A stretch of DNA of 64,000 bases from Streptomyces niger (GTDB lineage: Bacteria > Actinomycetota > Actinomycetes > Streptomycetales > Streptomycetaceae): assembly GCF_000718305.1 (NCBI RefSeq), contig NZ_JOFQ01000001.1, forward strand, positions 496,001 to 560,000, given 5' to 3'. Below the pieces are notes generated by a model, which saw only the letters and a list, made by a program, of their open reading frames with translations, ran no database searches and had not been told where the DNA came from. Within the stretch, counting starts at the first letter, position 1; each line of letters starts with the position of its first letter. This document shows positions 49,760 through 57,808 of this stretch, in pieces. A program made the translations under genes and the position numbers.

Positions 49760-50709
49760 GGCCGGTGTGTCCCTGCTCGTACGGTGGGCGGTGCGGAGGC
49801 CGGGCGCTCCAGGAGGGCGATGGCGTGCTCCACGTGGGCGGGCAGCGGGCGGCGCCGGGCGAGCGCGGGCGGGATGCGAACGAGCAGGCCCAGCAGGGCG
49901 CGCGCCGCACCCGGCTCCCCGCGCGCCGCGGCGACCGCCAGCGCCCCCGTACGCCGCAGGGCGACGCGCGGCGGGCGGCGCAGCCAGCCGGTGAGCGCTT
50001 CGTTGCGGCGCAGCAGCGGGGAGCGGCCGGGCTTGGCCCGGGCGTCCGGATGGTGGTGGGCGGTGAGCGAGGGCTCGTACACCACGCCCCAGCCCGCCGC
50101 GGCCAGGTCGTACGCCAGCAGCGTCTCCTCGGCGCCGAAGAACAGCAGTGGGTGATAGCCGCCGACGTCCAAGTAGGCACGGCGGCGGACCACGGCGGCG
50201 CAGGCCAGGAAGCCGAGCACGGGCCGGCCCGGAAAGCGGTCGGAGACCGGCAGCGGGGAGCCGGCGAGCACCGCGTTCAGCGGGTCCTCGGCGTTCCGCG
50301 GCCCGACGAGCGTGCGCGCCGCCACCAGGCCGAGGTCCGGGTGCTCGTCCAGCAGCCGGGCCGCCGTGGCCAGCGCGCCGGGGGCCCACCACGAGTCGTC
50401 GTCGCTGAAGGCGACGTAGGGGGTGCGGGCCTGACGCACCGCCAGGGTGCGGCCCAGCGCGCCGGTGTTGCGGCCCGGGCGGAGCACCCGGGCACCGACC
50501 GGGTGCGCGCGGACGGCGTCCGCCGTGCCGTCGTCGGAGCCGTTGTCCACCACGATGACCGGGGGCCGCTCGGGGAGCTCGGCAAGCCGGTCCAGGGTGT
50601 GCAGGAGGCTCTCGCGGCGGTTACGGGTGATGATCGCGACGGTGGTACGGGCGGGGGGCCGCGCACCGTCCTCGGCGAGCCCGGGGGACGCCTGCCGGTC
50701 GACGGTCAC
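49756..50709 (-). CDS. GT2-family glycosyltransferase
   Basis: A 317-residue GT-A enzyme with 'TVAIITRNRRESLLHTLDRLAELPERPPVIVVDNGSDDGT', the metal-binding 'FSDDDSWWAPGAL' and 'GAEETLLAYDLAAAGWGVVYEPSLTAHH'. Collinear with the downstream GT2 gene over its length, so the pair probably arose by duplication and may add consecutive sugars. GTG 50709 overlaps the GT9 stop (GTGA). Confidence 0.9.
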   Translation of the reverse strand: MTVDRQASPGLAEDGARPPARTTVAIITRNRRESLLHTLDRLAELPERPPVIVVDNGSDDGTADAVRAHPVGARVLRPGRNTGALGRTLAVRQARTPYVAFSDDDSWWAPGALATAARLLDEHPDLGLVAARTLVGPRNAEDPLNAVLAGSPLPVSDRFPGRPVLGFLACAAVVRRRAYLDVGGYHPLLFFGAEETLLAYDLAAAGWGVVYEPSLTAHHHPDARAKPGRSPLLRRNEALTGWLRRPPRVALRRTGALAVAAARGEPGAARALLGLLVRIPPALARRRPLPAHVEHAIALLERPASAPPTVRAGTHRP

Positions 50710-51848
50710 GGTCCGACCTCCCCGGTGGTCCGGGGCCGCGCCGTACCGGGCGCGCCGCGGTGCGGGGCCGAGCCGGGCGCCCGCAGCCTGCGCCGCAGCC
50801 CGGAGCGACCGGCCTCCATGCCACCGGCCTCCATGCCACCGGCCTCGGTGGCCCGCGGCATCGGGGCGACCTCGCGGTCGTGCCAGAGCACCGCCTCCAC
50901 CACCTCGTCCACGCCGATCCGCAGCAGCAGCGGGTCGGGCTCGGTGCCGTGCGGGTCGCCGGGCGGGCCCGGGTGCCACAGGGCGGTGTGTCGCTCGCTC
51001 GGCGGCGGCCCCCACAGGCGCGGCGGGACCGGCCCGAAGAGCGTGACCGACGGCGTGGCGTGCGCGGTGGCGAGGTGGGCCGTGCCGGTGTCGCCGCTGA
51101 CGAGCACCGAAGCCTGCGCGATCAGCGCGGACAGTTCGCCGAACGGCAGCCCGCCGGTGAGGACTTCACCCGGCCCGAGCCCCGCGGCCTCCGCGACGGT
51201 CAGCGTCAGGTCCTCCTCCCCCGGCCCGCCGAGCACCACCACGCGCCGGCCGGCGGCCCGCAGCCGCGCGGCGACCGCACCGTAGCGGTGGGCCGGCCAG
51301 CGGCGGGACCCGGCGTCGGCCCCGGGATGGATCACCACGGCGCCCGGCGCGGGCGAGGGGTCCTGCGGTGCCGGGAGCCGGTAGTCCTCGGGGTCGGCGG
51401 CGATGCCGTACGCACCCAGGACGCTGCACCAGCGGGTGCGTTCGTGCTCACCGCGCTCCCAGACGCCGAGCGCCGCCGCGGGCGAGTCCCGCGCCGCGTA
51501 CGCGATGAGCCGCCCCGGGTGCAGCTCGGCGAGCACGTCGACGCTGGCCGGGCCGTTGCCGTGCAGGTCGATGGCGACGTCGGGGGCCGCGCCGGGCCAG
51601 TGCCGCAGCGCGGGGACCCCGCGCCCCGGCGCCTGCGCGGCGAGCACGGCGTCCACCGCGCCGGTGGCCAGCGCCGCGTCGGTCAGCGCCGGCGGCGCGG
51701 CCAGCACGACGGCGTGGCCGGGGAAGTGCCGGCGGATGCCGCGCAACGCGGGCACGCCGGCCAGCAGATCGCCCAGGCCCAGCGCGCGCAGCACCAGCAG
51801 GCGGGGGCGCGGCGAGCAGGGCCCGGTGGGGTCGGCTGCGGACGTCAT
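50706..51848 (-). CDS. GT9-family (ADP-heptose) glycosyltransferase
   Basis: A 380-residue GT-B enzyme: N-terminal 'LLVLRALGLGDLLAGVPALRGIRRHFP', 'VIHPGADAGSRRWPAHRYGAVAARL', 'VVLGGPGEEDLTLTVAEAAGL' and 'LVSGDTGTAHLATAHATPSVTLFGPVPPRLWGP' are the GT9 heptosyltransferase pattern (WaaC/WaaF type). It would transfer heptose from an ADP-heptose donor, in line with the neighbouring GmhA, HldE and GmhB genes. The last 60 residues are a disordered Arg/Gly/Pro tail containing an 'EAGGM' repeat. It starts one base after the HldE stop. Confidence 0.92.
   Translation of the reverse strand: MTSAADPTGPCSPRPRLLVLRALGLGDLLAGVPALRGIRRHFPGHAVVLAAPPALTDAALATGAVDAVLAAQAPGRGVPALRHWPGAAPDVAIDLHGNGPASVDVLAELHPGRLIAYAARDSPAAALGVWERGEHERTRWCSVLGAYGIAADPEDYRLPAPQDPSPAPGAVVIHPGADAGSRRWPAHRYGAVAARLRAAGRRVVVLGGPGEEDLTLTVAEAAGLGPGEVLTGGLPFGELSALIAQASVLVSGDTGTAHLATAHATPSVTLFGPVPPRLWGPPPSERHTALWHPGPPGDPHGTEPDPLLLRIGVDEVVEAVLWHDREVAPMPRATEAGGMEAGGMEAGRSGLRRRLRAPGSAPHRGAPGTARPRTTGEVGP
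50808..50852. repeat. 15-bp coding tandem repeat in the GT9 tail
   Basis: ACCGGCCTCCATGCC occurs twice in tandem (50808, 50823) with a diverged third copy at 50838. It encodes the repeated EAGGM unit and keeps the frame, so copy number could vary by slippage without breaking the gene. Confidence 0.75.
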
Positions 51849-51849
51849 G

Positions 51850-53352
51850 TCAGACCACCCTGTCGGCCGTGGCGCCCGGCAGCGGGTCGCCGTGCGGGTC
51901 GCCGAGCCGGCCCGCCGCACGTTCGGCCAGCTTGGTGCTGGACCGGCCGTCGAGGTACGGCAGCAGCATGACCTGACCGCCCCAGCCCTCCAGCGTCTCG
52001 GTCTCCGGCATGCGGGTCAGCGCGTAGTCGCCGCCCTTGACCCAGATGTGCGGGCGCAGTTCCTGGAGTACCTGCTCGGGCGTGTCCTGCTCGAAGACGG
52101 TGACGGCGTCGACGCAGCCCAGCGCCTGGAGCACCCGCACCCGGTCGGCCTCGGGCACGATCGGCCGCTCGTCGCCCTTGCGGCGGCGTACGGACGCATC
52201 GGAGTTCAGGCACACGATGAGGCAGTCGCCGGCCCGCCGGGCGGCCTGCAGCAGGGCGACGTGCCCGGCGTGCAGCAGGTCGAAGCAGCCGCCCGCCGCG
52301 ACGACCGTGCCGCCGGCCGCGCGCACCCGCGCCGCGAGTTCGGTGGCGGTCTCGGCCGCACCGTCCTCGGGGGCTGCGGCGGACTCGAAGTGGGTGGTGA
52401 AGCCGTGCGCGCCGCCGTCCTCGACGAACCGGGTGGCCGCGTGGACGGCGCCCTGCACGGCGTCCTCGGGCAGCGCCTCGTCCGCCAGCAGCCCGGCGGC
52501 GGAGGCGGCGAAGCGGTCCCCGGCGCCGCAGGGGTCGCCCTGCGCGCTCCACGGCGCGGGCACCAGCATGGGCGCCTCGCCGTGCGTGAGCAGCGCGCCG
52601 CGCTCCCCCATCGTCACGGCGACCGAGGCCGCCTGCCAGGCGCTCAGCAGCGTGCGCGCGTCGGTGGCGGCCTGGGCCAGTTGGATGCGGGGCGCGCCGC
52701 CGGCCGGTTCGTCGCCGGATGCGGTACGGGGCGACCGGGACCGGGCAGCGGCGCGCGGCGCGGTGTCCTCGGCGAGTGCCGCGGCGAAGGCGCGGGCCTC
52801 GACGGCCGCGGGGGTCGCCAGCTTCACGCCCGGCACGGGCGGCTGCCCGTTCGGATGCGGATCCCAGACGACGGGGACGCGCCGCGCCGCGCGGGCGAGC
52901 GCATCGCGTACGGCGTCGGCGGTGCCCCGGCCGTAGTCCGCGACCAGCACCGCACCGGCCGCGGCGATCGCCTCCGCCGCCTCCGCCGTGGCCTCGCCCG
53001 CCCGGCCCTCTCCCTCGTCCAGGCGGAGCAGCGGGCGGTCCCGCGCCATCAGCCGGGTCTTGCTCGACAGCGCGCCGGTCAGCGGGAGTTCGACCAGCCG
53101 CACCCGGTCCGCGAGCAGCCGGCGCAGGGTGCGGCTGCTCTCGTCGTCGCCGAGCGCGGTGACGAAGGTGACCTCCCGGCCGTCCTCGGCGGCCAGGCAG
53201 GCGGCCAGCGCCGCGCCGCCGGGCCGTACGGCACGGCGTACCCCCTTCAGTACGGGCACCGGGGCGTCGGGCGCGAGGCGCTCGGCGCGCCCGGAGAGGT
53301 CGTGGTCGAGCAGGCCGTCGCCGACGACGAGCAGGGGGGCCGGCCGGTTCAT
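51850..53352 (-). CDS. hldE: Bifunctional heptose-7-phosphate kinase/heptose-1-phosphate adenylyltransferase
   Basis: A 500-residue HldE/RfaE-type fusion. Residues about 1-325 are a PfkB-family kinase ('GGAALAACLAAEDG', 'VADYGRGT', catalytic 'CGAGDRFAAS' at 275-283). Residues about 348-500 are a cytidylyltransferase-fold domain with 'GCFDLLHAGHV' (355-365), 'NSDASVRRRKGDERPIVPEADR' and 'WVKGGDY'. Together they convert D-glycero-D-manno-heptose 7-phosphate to the 1,7-bisphosphate and, after GmhB, adenylylate the 1-phosphate to ADP-heptose. ATG 53352 overlaps the GmhA stop (ATGA). Confidence 0.93.
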   Translation of the reverse strand: MNRPAPLLVVGDGLLDHDLSGRAERLAPDAPVPVLKGVRRAVRPGGAALAACLAAEDGREVTFVTALGDDESSRTLRRLLADRVRLVELPLTGALSSKTRLMARDRPLLRLDEGEGRAGEATAEAAEAIAAAGAVLVADYGRGTADAVRDALARAARRVPVVWDPHPNGQPPVPGVKLATPAAVEARAFAAALAEDTAPRAAARSRSPRTASGDEPAGGAPRIQLAQAATDARTLLSAWQAASVAVTMGERGALLTHGEAPMLVPAPWSAQGDPCGAGDRFAASAAGLLADEALPEDAVQGAVHAATRFVEDGGAHGFTTHFESAAAPEDGAAETATELAARVRAAGGTVVAAGGCFDLLHAGHVALLQAARRAGDCLIVCLNSDASVRRRKGDERPIVPEADRVRVLQALGCVDAVTVFEQDTPEQVLQELRPHIWVKGGDYALTRMPETETLEGWGGQVMLLPYLDGRSSTKLAERAAGRLGDPHGDPLPGATADRVV

Positions 53353-53993
53353 GACTCCTCCACACGGACGCGGTACCGAGCCGGTTCGGCCCGGGCGGCG
53401 GCGCCGTCCTGCCGGGCGATGGCCCGGTCGAAGGCCTCGCAGATCATGTGCACGGCGACCAGGTGGAGCTCCTGGACGGTGGCGGCCACCGGTGCGGCCA
53501 CGCACAGCGCCTCGTCCCCGGCCGCCTCCAGCGGATTCGGGGCCGGCCCGGTCAGCGCCCACACCGTCATGCCGATGCGGCGCGCCTCGCCAGCGGCGGT
53601 GAGCAGGTTGGCGCTGGCCCCGCTGGTGGACATCAGCAGCAGGACGTCGCCGGGTCGGCCGTGGGCGCGCGTCTGCCGGGCGAACACCTCCTGCACGCCG
53701 TAGTCGTTGGCGATGGCGGTGGTGGAGGAGGTGTCGGCGTGCAGCGCGAGCGCCGAATAGGCGGGGCGGTCCTCGCGGTACCGGCCGACCAGTTCGGCGG
53801 TGAGGTGCTGGGCCTGCGCCGCGCTGCCGCCGTTGCCGGCGACCAGCAGCCGGGCGCCCCGGCCGAGGCGGTCGGCCAGCCGGCTGCCCCAGGATTCGAG
53901 CCGGGCCGCCGAGGCGCGGAAGGAGGGCAGCGCGTCCCGCAGGGCGTCACAGTGCCGGCCGTCGTCGATCGTGTCGTCGTCCAGTGCGGTCAT
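53349..53993 (-). CDS. gmhA: Sedoheptulose-7-phosphate isomerase (SIS domain)
   Basis: A 214-residue SIS-domain protein with 'LLVAGNGGSAAQAQHLTAELVGRY' and 'DVLLLMSTSGASANLLTAAGEARRIGM', the GmhA substrate-binding motifs, and 'ATVQELHLVAVHMICEAFD' (catalytic Glu/His helix). It isomerises sedoheptulose 7-phosphate to D-glycero-D-manno-heptose 7-phosphate, the first step to ADP-heptose. The C-terminal 20 residues extend beyond the usual end. Its start overlaps the GT4 stop and its stop overlaps hldE, so all three are translationally coupled. Confidence 0.92.
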   Translation of the reverse strand: MTALDDDTIDDGRHCDALRDALPSFRASAARLESWGSRLADRLGRGARLLVAGNGGSAAQAQHLTAELVGRYREDRPAYSALALHADTSSTTAIANDYGVQEVFARQTRAHGRPGDVLLLMSTSGASANLLTAAGEARRIGMTVWALTGPAPNPLEAAGDEALCVAAPVAATVQELHLVAVHMICEAFDRAIARQDGAAARAEPARYRVRVEES

Positions 53994-55225
53994 CGGGCCA
54001 CTCCGGAGAGTTCGGGTACGGAGAGCAGGCCGTCGTAGACGGCGGCGACGCCTTCCGCGACGCGGTCCCAGGTGTAGCGGTCCAGGGCGCGTTCGCGGCC
54101 CGCGGCGCCGAGGCGGGCGAGCCGGGCGGGGTCGTCGAGGAGGGAGCGGATGACGCGGTCCAGGCCGTGGTCGTCGACGGGCGGCACGAGGACCCCGGTG
54201 ACGCCGTCGACGACGGTGTCCAGGTGCCCGCCGACGGCGGTGGCCACCACGGGGGTGCGGCAGGCCATCGCTTCGAGGGGGACGATGCCGAAGGGCTCGT
54301 AGCGCGGCAGCGAGAGCACCAGGTCGGCGCTGGACATCAGCGCGGGCATCGCGTCGTGCGAGACCGCGCCCAGCAGCCGTACCCGTTCGCTCACGCCGTG
54401 CTCCTCGGCGACCTTGCGCAGTCGTTGCGCCTCCGGGTCGTCGAAGAGCAGCGGCTCCTCGGGGCCGCCGGCGATGAGGAGTTCGGCGTCGGGGATGCCG
54501 GCGAGGGCGCGGATGGCCCGGTCGAAGCCCTTGCGGGGGACGAGCCGGCCCACGGCGAGCAGCCGTTTGGGGTGGTCGTCCGGCTGCCGGGCCGCGCCGG
54601 GGACGGGCGCGAAGTGGGTGGTGTCCACGCCGCACGGCACGACGCGTACGTGGCTGCGGTCGATGCCCATGGCGAGGAGTTCGCCGACCTCGTCGGAGCA
54701 CGTCGCGAGGACCCGCCGGCAGGTTCTGCCGACGCGGGCCTCGGTCTCGATGCGTTCGGGCGGGCTGGTGTCGTCCGAGCCCTGGTAGCGGCGCTTGACG
54801 GTGCCGAGCGCGTGGAAGGTCTGCACGACCGGGATGGACCGGTCACGGGCGCCGGCCAGCGCGGCGGTGCCCGACATCCAGAAATGGGCGTGCACCAGGT
54901 CGGGCGGCGCGGCCGCCCAGGCGCGCGCGAGGTGGCGGCCGAACTCGGGCATGTGGGCCGGCAGTTCGTCCTTCGGCACGGGGGCCGGCGGGCCGGCGGG
55001 CACGTGGACGACCTTGAAGCCGTCCCGCGTGGTGACGGTGGGCGCGAGCGCGGGGTCGTCACGCCGCGTGTAGACCGTGACCTCGTGCCCGCGACCGACC
55101 AGATGCCGGGCGAGCTGTGCCACGTACACGTTCTGGCCGCCCGCGTCCGGGCCGCCGAGAGCGGCCAGCGGGCTGGCGTGCTCGGAGACCATGGCGACGC
55201 GGAGGGCGGGGGCTTCGTGCTTCAT
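53990..55225 (-). CDS. GT4-family glycosyltransferase
   Basis: A 411-residue GT-B enzyme with the GT4 beginning 'RVAMVSEHASPLAALGGPDAGGQNVYVAQLARHLVGRGHEVTVYTRR', 'PDLVHAHFWMSGTAAL', 'LLAVGRLVPRKGFDRAIRAL' and the E-x7-E donor motif in 'PRYEPFGIVPLEAMACRTPVVATAVGGHLDTV'. The N-terminal GGxxxGG loop is like that of MshA/sucrose-synthase relatives. Donor and acceptor are unknown. It overlaps the neighbouring genes by four bases at each end. Confidence 0.92.
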   Translation of the reverse strand: MKHEAPALRVAMVSEHASPLAALGGPDAGGQNVYVAQLARHLVGRGHEVTVYTRRDDPALAPTVTTRDGFKVVHVPAGPPAPVPKDELPAHMPEFGRHLARAWAAAPPDLVHAHFWMSGTAALAGARDRSIPVVQTFHALGTVKRRYQGSDDTSPPERIETEARVGRTCRRVLATCSDEVGELLAMGIDRSHVRVVPCGVDTTHFAPVPGAARQPDDHPKRLLAVGRLVPRKGFDRAIRALAGIPDAELLIAGGPEEPLLFDDPEAQRLRKVAEEHGVSERVRLLGAVSHDAMPALMSSADLVLSLPRYEPFGIVPLEAMACRTPVVATAVGGHLDTVVDGVTGVLVPPVDDHGLDRVIRSLLDDPARLARLGAAGRERALDRYTWDRVAEGVAAVYDGLLSVPELSGVAR

Positions 55226-56184
55226 CGCGTGACCTCTTTCAACAGTTGGTCCCAGTCGTCCAGGAAGCGCTTCACCCCGTAGCGGGCCTGGACGGCGGCC
55301 CTGGCTTCCTGGCCCGTCCGCGCGGCGAGGTCCCGGTCGGCGACGAAGGCGCGGACCGCGTCGGTCAGCGTCTCCAGCCGGTTGGAGACGACGCCGGCTC
55401 CTTCGGGGACGGCCTCGCGCACCTCGGTGGTGTCCAGCGCCACGACCGGCATGCCGAGGAACATGGCTTCCAGCAGGGAGAGACCGAGCGAGGTCCAGCG
55501 GATCGGGTGCACGTACACCCGGCACCGGGCCATCGCCGCGTGCAGCTCCGCCTGCGGCAGGTCACGGGTGCGGCACCGGTCCGGTGGCAGGTCCAGGTGG
55601 CGGGCCAGCCCGTCGGTGCGCATGCCGAAGACGTCCAGCGGTGCCGCGGCGGCGAACCGCGGCAGCAGGTCGGTGCCGGTGGTGCGGCCGCGCCGCACCG
55701 GCTCGTTGACGACCACGGCGGCCCGCTGCTCCGCGCCGGTCCAGCGGTCGCCCGGGTCGATGATGCCGTGCTCCACGACGGTGGTGGGGGCGCGGCCGTT
55801 GTCCCACATGAGGCGATTGAAGTGGGTGACGTGGACGAGTGGGATGTCGGTGCGGTCCGCGAGCGGGTGGCGGGTGTCCACGGGCGTCTCGTGCGGGCTG
55901 TTGTGTTCGACGTACACCGCGGGTACGTCGCGGCCCGGCCGCCGCCCGGTCCATCGGTGTGCCAGCTCCACCTCGTGCGGCCGCTGGAGGACCATCAGGT
56001 CGATGTCGGCCTCGCGCAGCTGCTCCGGGGAGAGTTCCCGGACGGCGGCCGGCCAGTCCCAGGTCCGGGCGCGGCCCAGGCCGTCCGGGCCGCGGTCCGG
56101 TGTGACCGGGACCAGGTAGGTGTGCGCACCCTGGACGAACGCGGTGATCCAGGAGCCGTGCACATGCCAGATGAGGACGTTCAT
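55222..56184 (-). CDS. Glycosyltransferase (GT4-like)
   Basis: A 320-residue GT-B-like protein: N-terminal 'MNVLIWHVHGSWITAFVQGAHTYLVP', 'VEHNSPHETPVDTRHPLADRTDIPLVHVTHFNRLMWD', and the C-terminal donor region 'CRVYVHPIRWTSLGLSLLEAMFLGMPVVALDTTEV', a GT4 ExFxxxxxEAM pattern with changes. No sugar specificity can be read. It overlaps the GT9 gene upstream by four bases and the GT4 gene downstream by four bases. Confidence 0.88.
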   Translation of the reverse strand: MNVLIWHVHGSWITAFVQGAHTYLVPVTPDRGPDGLGRARTWDWPAAVRELSPEQLREADIDLMVLQRPHEVELAHRWTGRRPGRDVPAVYVEHNSPHETPVDTRHPLADRTDIPLVHVTHFNRLMWDNGRAPTTVVEHGIIDPGDRWTGAEQRAAVVVNEPVRRGRTTGTDLLPRFAAAAPLDVFGMRTDGLARHLDLPPDRCRTRDLPQAELHAAMARCRVYVHPIRWTSLGLSLLEAMFLGMPVVALDTTEVREAVPEGAGVVSNRLETLTDAVRAFVADRDLAARTGQEARAAVQARYGVKRFLDDWDQLLKEVTR

Positions 56185-57188
56185 GTGCTCTCCTTGAGCA
56201 GTTTCTGCACGGCGAGCACCACGTCGGTCGGGGTGACGTCGTCCAGGCAGGGATGGCCGGGTTGCGGGCAGTACCGGGCGCGGCTGCCGGCGCACGCCGC
56301 CTGCTGGTCACCGAGCACGATCGTGGACACGCCGTACGGCGCCCACCGGTCGGCGGGCACCACCGGCGAGAACAGCGAGACGACGGGCGTGCCGACGGCC
56401 GCCGCCAGGTGCGCGGGCCCGGTGTTGCCGCTGACCACCACGTCGGCGGAGCGCAACACCCCGGCCAGGCTGCGGGAGTCGGTGCGGCCGCCGAGGTCGC
56501 GGGCGACCGGCCCGGCGACCTCGCGGGTCAGCTCGGTCTCGGCGGGGCCGCCGGTGACGACGACGCGGTGGCCGGCGTCGGCCAGGGCCGCGACCGCCTC
56601 GGCGCAGCGGTACGGGCTCCAGGCGCGGGCCGGCGCGCTGGCGCCGGGGTGGACCACCACGTACGGGCCGTTGCCGGTGAGTCCGACGGTGTCCGGTGGC
56701 GGCAGCACCCGCAGCCGGCCGTCGTCGCGGGGCTCGGGGACGAAACCGAGGGCCGCCGCCGTGTCGAGGGCGGCCTCCGCCTCGTGCCGTCCGGGCAGCC
56801 GCCGGTGGCGTACGTCGAGCAGCCGGCCGGGGTGGTCGCGGCTGTCGGCGCCGATGCGGCCGACGTGTGCCATGCGGAGCAACAGTGCGGCGGGCAGCGG
56901 GCTCTGGTGGAAGGAGGTGAGGATCAGGGCCGTGTCGTAGGCGCCCTCGCGCACCCGGCGGATCAGGCCTGCCACGTCGGCGTCCTCGACGCCGGGCGGG
57001 CTGAAGCCCTCCCAGGGCGCCTCCCACACCAGGACCTCGTCGACCCCGGGCAGCATCCGGGCCGCGTCCTCGCCGCGTGGTCCGCACACCATCGTGACGT
57101 GCGAGGAGTGCGCGGCGACGGCGCGGACGGCCGGGCCGGCGAGGAGGACGTCGCCGAAGCTGTCGAGGCGTACGACGAGTGATCTCAC
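56181..57188 (-). CDS. GT9-family (ADP-heptose) glycosyltransferase
   Basis: A 335-residue GT9 enzyme: 'SLVVRLDSFGDVLLAGPAVRAVAAH' start, 'YVVVHPGASAPARAWSPYRCAEAVAALADAGHRVVVTGGPAETEL' and 'VVVSGNTGPAHLAAAVGTPVVSLFSPVVPADRWAP'. Near the end, 'CAGSRARYCPQPGHPC' has three Cys that could bind a metal, as in some heptosyltransferases ('Cxxxx...C...PC'). It is the second predicted heptosyltransferase of the operon, so at least two heptoses may be added. It is coupled to gmhB by GTGA. Confidence 0.92.
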   Translation of the reverse strand: MRSLVVRLDSFGDVLLAGPAVRAVAAHSSHVTMVCGPRGEDAARMLPGVDEVLVWEAPWEGFSPPGVEDADVAGLIRRVREGAYDTALILTSFHQSPLPAALLLRMAHVGRIGADSRDHPGRLLDVRHRRLPGRHEAEAALDTAAALGFVPEPRDDGRLRVLPPPDTVGLTGNGPYVVVHPGASAPARAWSPYRCAEAVAALADAGHRVVVTGGPAETELTREVAGPVARDLGGRTDSRSLAGVLRSADVVVSGNTGPAHLAAAVGTPVVSLFSPVVPADRWAPYGVSTIVLGDQQAACAGSRARYCPQPGHPCLDDVTPTDVVLAVQKLLKEST

Positions 57189-57808
57189 CGGTCCCACCCC
57201 CAGGTCTCGGCGACGACGGGCGCGGCCTCGGGGACGGGGCCGAGGAGTTGGCGTACGGCGGTGAGCACGTCGGGCGCGGTGCAGGGCGCCGCGGTGATCT
57301 CTTCTCGGCGGGTGACGGCGTTGGGGACGAGGACGGCGCGGGCGCCGGCGGCCTGTGCGGCCAGCACGTCGGCGCCGATGTCGCCGATGACGACGCACTT
57401 CTCGGCCGGTACGGCGAGTCGGCGGGCGGCTTCGATGACCAGTCCCGGCTTCGGTTTGCGGCAGTGGCAGCCGGCGTCGGGGCGGTGCGGGCAGTACGCC
57501 CAGGTGCCGAAGCCGCCGAGGGCGTCGTCCACCCGGGCGTTGACCAGCCGCACCTGTTGCTCGGTCAGCAGGCCGCGGCCGACGCCCGATTGGTTGCTGA
57601 CGACGGCGGTGGGGATGCCGGCGTCGCGCAGCAGCCGGAGCGCCTCGGGCACGCCGGGCAGGATGCGGACCAGTCGCGGGTCGCTGTTGTAGGGCACGTC
57701 CTCGATGAGGGTGCCGTCGCGGTCGAAGAGGACGGCGGCGGGGCGCTCGTGCCGCCCGCCGGGTCGGCCGTCCGCGAGGGACGCGCCGTCGTGGGGCGCT
57801 TCGGTCAT
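57185..57808 (-). CDS. gmhB: Heptose-1,7-bisphosphate phosphatase
   Basis: A 207-residue HAD-superfamily IIIA phosphatase. Catalytic Asp29 and Asp31 are in 'VLFDRDGTLIEDVPYN'; the zinc loop 'CPHRPDAGCHCRKPKPG' (Cys106, His108, Cys114, Cys116) is the hallmark of GmhB and of the related histidinol phosphatases. 'SNQSGVGRG' is motif II. It removes the C7 phosphate between the two HldE reactions. The N-terminal 22 residues are a disordered extension. ATGA overlap with the GT2 gene downstream-coded upstream of it is seen at 57805. Confidence 0.92.
   Translation of the reverse strand: MTEAPHDGASLADGRPGGRHERPAAVLFDRDGTLIEDVPYNSDPRLVRILPGVPEALRLLRDAGIPTAVVSNQSGVGRGLLTEQQVRLVNARVDDALGGFGTWAYCPHRPDAGCHCRKPKPGLVIEAARRLAVPAEKCVVIGDIGADVLAAQAAGARAVLVPNAVTRREEITAAPCTAPDVLTAVRQLLGPVPEAAPVVAETWGWDR

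Noticed and set aside
46979..50155. 1058-residue open frame on the plus strand
   Set aside because: It runs antisense to the zinc dehydrogenase, DJ-1 and GT2 genes, all with recognisable motifs on the minus strand.
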